A stretch of DNA of 64,000 bases, taken from NCBI RefSeq assembly GCF_000739775.1, contig NZ_BBJH01000006.1:62001-126000 (forward strand), given 5' to 3'. The notes beneath the pieces are model-generated. The model ran no database searches. It worked only from the letters and a program-made list of their open reading frames with translations, and had not been told where the DNA came from. Positions 27,356 to 34,600 of the stretch are shown here, in pieces. Numbering within the stretch: position 1 is the stretch's first letter; each line of letters begins with the position of its first letter. The translations under genes and the position numbers were made by a program. The DNA comes from Paraburkholderia heleia NBRC 101817. GTDB taxonomy: Bacteria > Pseudomonadota > Gammaproteobacteria > Burkholderiales > Burkholderiaceae.

Positions 27356-27950
27356 TCGCCTTGCCTTCCGGTGATTCCAGGAGTTGCCCGGGGCTAAGCA
27401 GAAGCGCGCGTTCCCAGGCACGAAGCTGTTGCCCGGTGAGCGCCTTCGGGAACGCTCCCCTCTCCCACTGCGCCAGCGTGACGCTCGATACGCCGCAGCC
27501 TCGCGCCACCTCCGCGACTGAACGTCCGAGCGCCTTCCGCAGTTGCGCCGCGTGCGGCCCGATCTGTCCGCAGCAGGCGACGGGAATTCGCACGGGCAGT
27601 GCGACCGATCCTTCCGCCGTGCACGCTGGCACACCACCGCGAATGACGACTGGATCGGGCAACGGCGCGTCCTGCCTGAGGAGCCAGCCCTCCGGTATCT
27701 GCAGCGCGGCCTCCAGCGCTTTCACAGTTCCCGCGTCAATGGTGTCGGGCACCCTTCCGTTCTCCCAGTGCACATAGGTCGGGTGCGCGACGCCGACTTC
27801 GGCCGCCAGTTCGACCTGCGTCCATCCCAGTGCCCTGCGGCGGTCGCGCAGGCACTGCGCGACCCGCTGTGCATCGGCTCGTGGAATCCATGCGCGCGTC
27901 CCGGTCCTCCCGATCTCATCCATGTCGTCCATTTTCTTCACGATAACCAA
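27336..27950 (-). CDS. Protein with two XRE-type helix-turn-helix domains
   Basis: The 204-residue protein has two Cro/CI-like domains in tandem. The first is at about residues 28-85 (LRDRRRALGWTQVELAAEVG, YVHWENGRVP). The second is at about 134-190 (LRKALGRSVAEVARGCGVSS, LAQWERGAFPKALTG). They are joined by a linker with CTAEG and ACCGQIGP. Two DNA-binding domains in one chain suggest binding of a long or two-part operator without dimerisation. Downstream it overlaps the unknown 26918-27355 gene, and upstream lies the exonuclease. A phage- or island-type regulator is likely. Confidence 0.75.
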   Translation of the reverse strand: MVIVKKMDDMDEIGRTGTRAWIPRADAQRVAQCLRDRRRALGWTQVELAAEVGVAHPTYVHWENGRVPDTIDAGTVKALEAALQIPEGWLLRQDAPLPDPVVIRGGVPACTAEGSVALPVRIPVACCGQIGPHAAQLRKALGRSVAEVARGCGVSSVTLAQWERGAFPKALTGQQLRAWERALLLSPGQLLESPEGKANASDHG

Positions 27951-28001
27951 AGCCTCTGCACGGCCGGAATACCGCGAACGGATATTCCGGCCTCATCGTA
28001 C

Positions 28002-28520
28002 TCACCCGGTGCAGGCGTATGCACTGGCCCGCGCATCATGCAGCGCATGGTGCTCGCCGCCATGGCTGGCGTAGTACGCGGCGCGCCGCTCCCGGTCGCG
28101 CCGGCCCGCGATGTTCTCGAGCTGCCAGCCGCGCGGCAGCGGACCGCCCAGAAGGAACCGGAACAGGTTCAGGTCCGTCTCGTAGTCGTAACAGAGCACC
28201 GGCGCCCCATCGCCCGGGATGTCCGCGAGCCAGGCGCGCAATGCCTCGCGCAGTGCAGCGAACGGCATCGCACGCCCCTCGAACTGGCCGAGTTGCGGCA
28301 GCACCACAGTGCGGACAAAATCGCTGCACAGTGCCGGATCGAAGTCGGTCCGTTCACCGTAGAACTCGTCGCCGTTCTTGCCCACGACGGCAACGCTGAT
28401 CAGCTGGCAGCGCTGGAAATCGGTGAACTCGGTGTCGATGAAGTAGCGGTTGTCCCAGCTGGGGGCATCCCCGGTCGGGACGGGATACACCAGCGCGCCG
28501 TAAAAGCGGGTATCGGTCAT
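28002..28520 (-). CDS. DEDDh 3'-5' exoribonuclease-like protein
   Basis: The 172-residue protein shows the DnaQ-like exonuclease pattern: Asp29 and Glu31 in FIDTEFTDFQ, Asp-rich VLCYDYETDLNLF in the middle, and His157...Asp162 in HHALHDARASA near the end, giving DEDDh order. It matches the small 3'-5' exoribonuclease-like group found in proteobacterial accessory regions. The ATG at 28520 lies 11 bases after GAGGAGG. It could trim RNA or single-stranded DNA. The surrounding genes (XRE regulators, HAD) suggest a mobile or defence island. Confidence 0.75.
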   Translation of the reverse strand: MTDTRFYGALVYPVPTGDAPSWDNRYFIDTEFTDFQRCQLISVAVVGKNGDEFYGERTDFDPALCSDFVRTVVLPQLGQFEGRAMPFAALREALRAWLADIPGDGAPVLCYDYETDLNLFRFLLGGPLPRGWQLENIAGRRDRERRAAYYASHGGEHHALHDARASAYACTG

Positions 28521-28681
28521 GGCCGCGCGCGCCTCCTCGCGTGACCGGGACGCACCGGCCCGTCGCCATGACCGGTCCGTTCGACATGCAGCATCTGTTT
28601 GCTCCTGTTTCATTGAACCGGCCCGGACGGCCCGCACGGTGTAACCCGCGCCACCGGCCATCGCCCCGTGTTCCGGGTTCT

Positions 28682-28936
28682 TCATTGACTGCCCTCATCA
28701 TCCCGGTCCGGCTCTCCGACGCTGCTGTGAGCCCGAGCCGGCTCCGTGCCCGGCGGACGCACGCGGCGCAGCGGACCGGCCAGCACGCTCACCTGCTCCG
28801 GAAACGGGATCGTCGCGGTTCTGGCGGCCCGGGTGGCGTCGTCGCGGGTCGCGAGCGCGAAGCGCCGCAGCCGCGCGCGCAACTGCCCGGAGGTCTCGTC
28901 CGGCGACAGCGCCGCCCGTGTCCGGTGTTTTCCCAT
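28682..28936 (-). CDS. Small basic protein of unknown function
   Basis: The 84-residue protein starts MGKHRTRAALSPDETSGQLR and is rich in Arg and Ala, with no domain that I recognise. ATG 28936 has AGGA seven bases upstream, which supports translation. It lies between the exonuclease and the broken HAD gene in the same direction, so it is part of the island operon. Confidence is limited because the protein is short and of biased composition. Confidence 0.45.
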   Translation of the reverse strand: MGKHRTRAALSPDETSGQLRARLRRFALATRDDATRAARTATIPFPEQVSVLAGPLRRVRPPGTEPARAHSSVGEPDRDDEGSQ

Positions 28937-29065
28937 GTCCTTTTCCTGAGCCACCCATTGGCGGCGACCGCCCGCCCGTCGTGATCGCCGTGATCGCCGT
29001 GATAAGCGGCGGATTATCACGGCCAGCCCACTTCAGGACAGCGCATCGCAGCAAGCCGCCTGCAG

Positions 29066-29556
29066 CTACGCAAGCACCGCCCGGCGCGCCGATGCCGAGC
29101 ACGGGGTCGGTGTGCGGCAGGTGACCCCGGCAAACCACCAGCGGCCGATGTCATCGTCGTCGAGCGCGAGCCATGCTGCGTGCCGCCGCCGGCACACGTC
29201 GCCCCAGATCTGCGCCCCACGCGGCACGGACCGGAACCACACCGGATCCATCCGGCCGTGGAGGTCGCCCCGACCACGCGGCGGCGCAGTTCCGGCGGCA
29301 GACGGCGGGCCACCTTGCGAACGCTGCGGAATACCCGCACCCAGCTCGTGGACAGCTCGATGCCCAACCCGCGGTACGGCGCGAGGCAGCGCGCGAGCAG
29401 CGCCGCGTGTTCGAACAGTGCATGGCCCGGCGGGCTCGCGACATACGGTCCGGTGCCCGGCCGGCGCCACACGCCCTCCGGATGCAGGACTCCGTCGAAA
29501 TCGAGGTACAGCACGATGCCGCCCCCGCCGGCGCGGCCACATGTCCGGCTCCTCAA
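29066..29556 (-). pseudogene. HAD-domain phosphatase-like gene with a frameshift
   Basis: One frame encodes the HAD motif I, IVLYLDFDGVLHPEGVW, then LFEHAALLARCLAPYRGLGI, STSWVRVF and ELRRRVVGAT. The matching C-terminal part continues in a different frame as HGRMDPVWFRSVPRGAQIWG and AWLALDDDDIGRWWF. The switch is near 29259-29265, where the minus strand reads ACCTCCACGGC; one missing T (ACCTTCCACGGC) would restore GATFHGRM, the sequence expected for the family. The gene is therefore a recent pseudogene or a sequencing error. A TTG at 29556 or GTG at 29514 could be the start. Stand-alone HAD proteins of this kind are linked to nucleic-acid end repair. Confidence 0.75.
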
Positions 29557-29602
29557 TGGTCATGCCCGGCCTGTCTGGATGCGCCTCCACTGCAGGTCAG
29601 GG

Positions 29603-30076
29603 TCAGCAACGGGCTGCGGGCGGCGCCTTCGCGCTCCAGAGCCGCCTGCCGCGCGCGGGCTTTGCCGCGAGGGCGTACGGCACCGATAACGTGCGCCCCG
29701 CTGCCGTTGTGAACCGGGTTACCGTGAGCAACTGTTTGCCTGTCCCGCGATGCTCGTACTCGGTCACCCCCACCCGGATCTCAGAAAGCGGCTCGAGCGT
29801 CCACTGTTCGACCTCCCGCGCGAGCTTCGTGCTCAGTATGGCCGCGCCGCGCAGGACGACCGCCCCTTCGATGAACTGCTCAAGCGTCGCTGCCGTCTCG
29901 GGCAGGTCCAGCATCACGATGGTCGGGACGGCCCGCGAGCGCGCCCGCGACACCCTGAGAATCAGGACGTCCCGCGGTAGCAGTTGCTGGACCGCTGACC
30001 ATACCCCCCTGCCCGGCAACCCGCCGAAAGGCACGTTCAACGCAGGCACACGGTTAATTTCACTCGTCACAAACAT
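29603..30076 (-). CDS. Conserved island protein of unknown function
   Basis: The 157-residue protein starts MFVTSEINRVPALNVPFGGL and is predicted to be soluble and largely beta-stranded (LRVSRARSRAVPTIVMLDLP, EYEHRGTGKQLLTVTRFT). No catalytic motif is seen. It is upstream-most in the minus-strand island series. It has no strong ribosome site just before the ATG. Function is unknown. Confidence 0.5.
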   Translation of the reverse strand: MFVTSEINRVPALNVPFGGLPGRGVWSAVQQLLPRDVLILRVSRARSRAVPTIVMLDLPETAATLEQFIEGAVVLRGAAILSTKLAREVEQWTLEPLSEIRVGVTEYEHRGTGKQLLTVTRFTTAAGRTLSVPYALAAKPARGRRLWSAKAPPAARC

Positions 30077-30381
30077 ACAGCCACTACCTCAAATGCATTC
30101 ATTGCCAGCGCGCCACCCGCCGGATACGTGTTCCCTGCCACAAAGCCCGACGATGGCCCCGCAGACAGACGACCTACGCAACCTGCGTTGACTGGTGCAC
30201 TTGCCGCGCGCCCAAGCTGGGCGTGACGCCCGCTCCCGCGCCAGCCTTGACCGACTGAAGCACAGAACGGATTCGCCCCGACTCCGAATCACATGCCCCA
30301 ACTCAAAAATCCATCGATCACCATCTAAAATGGGTCGTAAATGCCGTGGCCAAATGACCATCATACCTTGACCATCAAGGG
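30077..30381. other. Divergent promoter region of the island
   Basis: This 305-base gap lies between the minus-strand island genes and the plus-strand small XRE gene. It probably holds both promoters. No strong dyad or gene was recognised. A TGACCATCAT...TTGACCATCA near-repeat (30354-30377) just before the XRE start could be an operator. Confidence 0.35.
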
Positions 30382-30627
30382 ATGCAAAGGGTATCGGTCA
30401 AAATGGACGACGCGGGACATCTGGCCGCCATTGGGGCGACGGTTCGCGCTCGTCGGCAGGAATTCGGCGTCTCCCAAGAGGCCCTTGCCCATGCGACGGG
30501 AATCGACCGCAGTCATATGGGGAAGATCGAACGAGGGGAACGCAATCTATCGATCCTGAACCTCATTCGAATTGCTGACGCTCTGGAGATTTCGCCCTCA
30601 AAGCTTCTCAAAAGTGCGGGTCTTTGA
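30382..30627 (+). CDS. Small XRE-family regulator
   Basis: The 81-residue protein is almost entirely one Cro/CI-like helix-turn-helix: IGATVRARRQEFGVSQEALA, then IDRSHMGKIERGERNLSIL and IRIADALEISPSKLLKSAGL. It resembles the C-protein type controllers of restriction-modification systems and prophage repressors. Position 30382 is the first ATG; the ATG seven codons later (MDDAGHL) is an alternative. It diverges from the minus-strand island operon and may repress it. No methylase or restriction gene remains next to it, and an IS6 element begins 153 bases downstream. Confidence 0.85.
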   Translation: MQRVSVKMDDAGHLAAIGATVRARRQEFGVSQEALAHATGIDRSHMGKIERGERNLSILNLIRIADALEISPSKLLKSAGL

Positions 30628-30779
30628 GGCGGAATCGATTGAGTGATTGCGGTTTAGATCGATGGCCTATTCGGCTCCGACCCACTGCCGGAATCTGATA
30701 ATGCTTATAAAGTCCCAAGTCGTCGACGGCACGATCTTCATGCATCAATATTCATGTCACCGGTGCACCCATCTCGGAT

Positions 30780-31617
30780 GGCTGTGTCGCGTTAAGGGGG
30801 ATGGGGTGAGCAAGTATCTGCAATGTAGAGGACTACTTACATCGCTAGAGAATAGAATTGCTCGGCAGCAGTCGATGCAACGCCATCGTCACACATTTGT
30901 CCCTTGCGGATCATGTGCGCAATCTCGATGCCGGACAGGATGATGCGCGCACAGCGGAAATCCTTGAACCCCATCATCGGTTTGATGATGCGCTTGATGG
31001 CGCGGTGGTCCTGCTCGACGACATTGTTCAGGTATTTGTTTTGCCGGATCTTGGTCGGCGTTGATCGCTCAGCGTTGAGCGCTTCAAGGGCCGCCAGATT
31101 AGCGCCGCTCTTGTCCACCGTGATCGTTTCTGGCTCGCCGCTCTGGTCAATCGCCTTTTCGAAGTAACGCTGGGCTGCGGCCTTGTCGCGATGGGCGCGC
31201 AGCAGGAAATCGACCGTATTACCCGCCTTGTCGACGGCACGATACAGATATTTCCATTGGCCCTTGATCTTGACGTAGGTCTCGTCGACGCGCCAGCTCC
31301 TGCCCACCGGGCGCTTGCGACGGCGAAATGCCTTTTCAAACACCGGCAGCAACTTGATAACCCAGCGGTGCACGCTCGAATGATCCACCTCGATCCCCCG
31401 CTCGGCCATCATCTCCTCGAGGTTGCGCAGGCTCAGCGAGTACGCCACATACCAGCGCACGCACAGCAGGATCACATCCAGCGGATAGTGCAGTCGCTTC
31501 AGTACCTCGCCAATGCCGGTGGGCAGCGTCTTGCGTGGCATCTTCGTCTTCGCCATCATGCTCGTCATGCGTTTTGGTTCGACCGATTCTACTCCACCGC
31601 GTTAGCGCGACAGAACC
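30780..31617 (-). mobile_element. IS6-family insertion sequence (complete, about 838 bp)
   Basis: Ends are similar: GGCTGTGTCGCGTTAA at 30780 and, inverted, GGTTCTGTCGCGCTAA ending at 31617, which matches IS6-type terminal repeats. One transposase gene fills the element. The flanking 8-bp sequences (TCTCGGAT on the left, GACGAAGG on the right) are not identical, so no target duplication remains. This could follow IS6-mediated recombination or deletion. Confidence 0.85.
30837..31568 (-). CDS. IS6-family DDE transposase
   Basis: The 243-residue transposase has an N-terminal zinc-binding/HTH region and an intact catalytic triad: Asp95 in WRVDETYVK, Asp152 in TVDKSG and Glu185 in NNVVEQDHRAIK. 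The length is normal for IS6. It moves its element by replicative cointegrate formation. Because the catalytic residues and both ends are present, the element may still be active. It separates the XRE island from the kinase gene. Confidence 0.95.
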   Translation of the reverse strand: MTSMMAKTKMPRKTLPTGIGEVLKRLHYPLDVILLCVRWYVAYSLSLRNLEEMMAERGIEVDHSSVHRWVIKLLPVFEKAFRRRKRPVGRSWRVDETYVKIKGQWKYLYRAVDKAGNTVDFLLRAHRDKAAAQRYFEKAIDQSGEPETITVDKSGANLAALEALNAERSTPTKIRQNKYLNNVVEQDHRAIKRIIKPMMGFKDFRCARIILSGIEIAHMIRKGQMCDDGVASTAAEQFYSLAM

Positions 31618-31695
31618 GACGAAGGTGTGCGGCGCTTGCCGTGCCGCACACCTCGTGACGTTCTGCGAGTGTTACTACGACAAAACCCGCCTTGT

Positions 31696-34600
31696 TCAGT
31701 TTCCCGAAACGCCTGATTGGGTAGGCACGGTGAATTGGACGACTGCGCCGCTGGGCAGATTAGCGCTCGCCCACAATCGACCGCCGTGCGCGTCGATGAT
31801 TGAACGACAGATCGACAGCCCCATTCCGAGACCGGCGGGCTTCGTGGTGTAGAACGGCGCGAAAATTCGCTCAGCGCTCTGCGGAGCAAAGCCCGGCCCC
31901 GAATCTCGTACTGTCACGAGGACGCAGCCAGAGTCCGCTCTGCCTGTAAGGATATCCAGTTGTCGAACGCTGCCGCTGACGCCACGCATGGCCTCAAGTG
32001 CGTTAATGATCAAATTGAGGACGACCTGCTGCAGCTGGACACGGTCTCCTTCGATGAATGGCAATCCGTTCACGAGTTGCGTCTGCATGGAGGCACCGCT
32101 CTTCAGGATTTCGCCCTGGGTAAGCTCGATCACCTCGCGGATTGCAGCGTTAATGTCTACCAGCCCCTTCCGGGGCGGCGCCTTCCTGATGAGTTCACGA
32201 ATGCGGTTGATGACGCTGCCTGCTCGAATACCGTCGCTGACGATATGACTTAGGGCTTGCCTGACCTCGCTCACCTCAGGAGGCTGGGCGTCTAGCCACC
32301 GCAGCCCCGCCTGGGCATATGCAACAGTCGCGGTGATCGGCTGGTTAACTTCATGGGCGATCGAGGCCGCGAGTTGGCCCATTGTCGCGACCCGGTTTGC
32401 ATGCGCGAGCTCCGCCTGCACGTCGCGGTAGCGCCGCTCGCTCTGACGGGCTTCTTCCTCCGCCCGCTTGCGCTCGGTCAGATCGAGCACGAAGGCAACA
32501 CCTTCCTTGCGGCTCGCCTCGAAAGCGGCCAAACCGAGTATGACAGGCACGCGGGTGCCATCCTTACGGATGTACTCCTTCTCGTAGGCGTCGGCGCGCC
32601 CCCTCTGCACGGTCTCCACCAGGGCCCGTTCGCTGCCTTGACGCCATTCCGGCGGCGTCAGGTCCCTCCACCGTACCCGCCCCGAGACAAAATCGTCCCG
32701 CTCGTATCCCACCATGCGAAGAAATGCGTCGTTGGCCTCCAGAATGTCACCATTCGCATTCCAGACGATGACCCCGATGATGTTGGCGTCGACGAGCCGT
32801 CGGATCCTGGCTTCGCGTTCCGCAAGATCGCGATACAAACGGGCATTCTCCAGTGAGATCGCGGCCTGCGAGGCCAACAGCTTCAGCACGGCGATCCGGG
32901 TTCGGCTGAACATGCGGGCAGTCAGGTTGTTTTCCAGGTAGAGCGCACCGGTAAGCTTCGTCTGATTCATCAATGGCAGGCAGAGAATCGAGCGGGCGCA
33001 CTGCTGACGGACGTAGGAATCTGCGGCAAACGTTGGCTCGGCCGCAGCGTCATCGAGAATGAGACTCTCCCGGGTGCGCAGGACATGGTAGATGACCGAC
33101 TCCGGCAGCATCGCCGCGCTCACCGGGACATCGCAGAGCTGCAACTGGGGCGCGTTGCCGCCAGCCGTTGCTTGCGCTGCGATGCGCGGTTCGCCGCCGT
33201 GCGACAGAATCAGCACACCTCGTTCTGCGCCGGCCTGTTCGATAGCCGTGCGCATCACCATATCGATCAGCCTTTCGAGCACGATGTCGCCGGAGGCGGC
33301 CTGTGAAACCTTGATCACGGTCGCGAGGTCGAGGCGTTCCAGTGGTGTTGCGATCGTCGTCGTCGGCGTGGGCGCAGGCTCCTGCGTTCCCAGGTGCGGA
33401 TACTCCTCCTCAAGTTGGCGCACCTTGCCGTCTGCGCGCCAACGCAGGTAGCCATCGCGGGCGTCCCGCAGATAGACAAGGGAAATCTTCTCGAGCCCGC
33501 GCGAGGCGTAAAAGCGCGACGCGAGTTCATTGGCGAGCGCCTCGGTGTGGAAAAAGCCGCTTTCCTGGGCATGGCGGATGGCCTGTTCGTAGAGGCGTTC
33601 GGCACCGACCTCGCGTCCTTCAAGGCGAGCGATCTCGGCGCCGACAAGCGCCGCACGGTCCGCGAAATTCTCCGGGCAATTCCGTGCCCAGATCTCGAGC
33701 TGTCGATGGTGTGCCGTCACGGCCTCCAGATGGTAAGGACGCTCGCCTGCCGGGGCGTAGGCGCACCATGCGGCCTCGGCCAGCGCGCCGTAAAAGCGAT
33801 ACTCGGCCTCCTCGATGAACGAAGACGAGGTCCAGAGGAGCCGTTTCGCCCGCCGTGCGGCATCCATAGCTGCCGCATAGTCGCCGGCGAGAAAGCGCGC
33901 CTGCAATTTCCGGATCCAGTAATAGCATGCGGGAACCGCCAGCGATAGATTGCTGGACAAGTGGCGTTCGATGCGATGCTCGTTGAACTGCGCATCGTCG
34001 AAATAGCCGAATCGCGGCGTCAGGCCGCGAAGCATCCGGATCAGTGCGAGTTGCGTCGTTATGAAATCGATGACGTGACCGAACCTCACCTTCTCGGCGA
34101 ACGCAAGGCCGTATTCCGCTTCGCCTTGCACCGCAGGAAGCGGGTCGCCCGCGAAGAGCTGGTCAGAGTAGAGGTTCGTGCAGGCGAACGCCCCATACAT
34201 GACGTCACCGCTACGGCTCGCCGCGTCGAACGCGCGACGCAGCAGTCCATTGCCGGTGCGCACGTGCTTCATCCAGCGCACCGAAAAGAGTTCGAAGCAG
34301 AGCAACGTGGGCGCCTCGAACCGTCTCAGCCCGCGTTGCTCGACGAGGTCGTAGCCGACCTGGCCGAACCGGAATCCAAACGGATAGTCGCCGAAGCGCG
34401 GCCCGGCGACTCTGCTGAGCATGACATAAGCGAAACAGGACGCATCGCAGTTGCCGCCTGCGAGGCTCAAGTTAATGGCCTTGCAAGTCATCAGGGCGGC
34501 CAGGTTCGCGTCTGTCTGCAAGGCCGGCGCGAAGAGCTTGCTGAGTACCTCAGCGGTAGCGAGGGACGCCGGGTCCTCCATGAGCGGCAAATCGATGAGC

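Noticed and set aside
26918..27637. Longer start for the 145-residue island protein
   Set aside because: The extra 94 residues are the shifted frame of the tandem-XRE gene; MLRITVELLPGG at 27355 is the natural N-terminus.
30382..31617. Restriction-modification system next to the C-protein-like XRE gene
   Set aside because: No methylase or endonuclease gene is present between the XRE gene and the IS6 element; only the regulator type suggested it.
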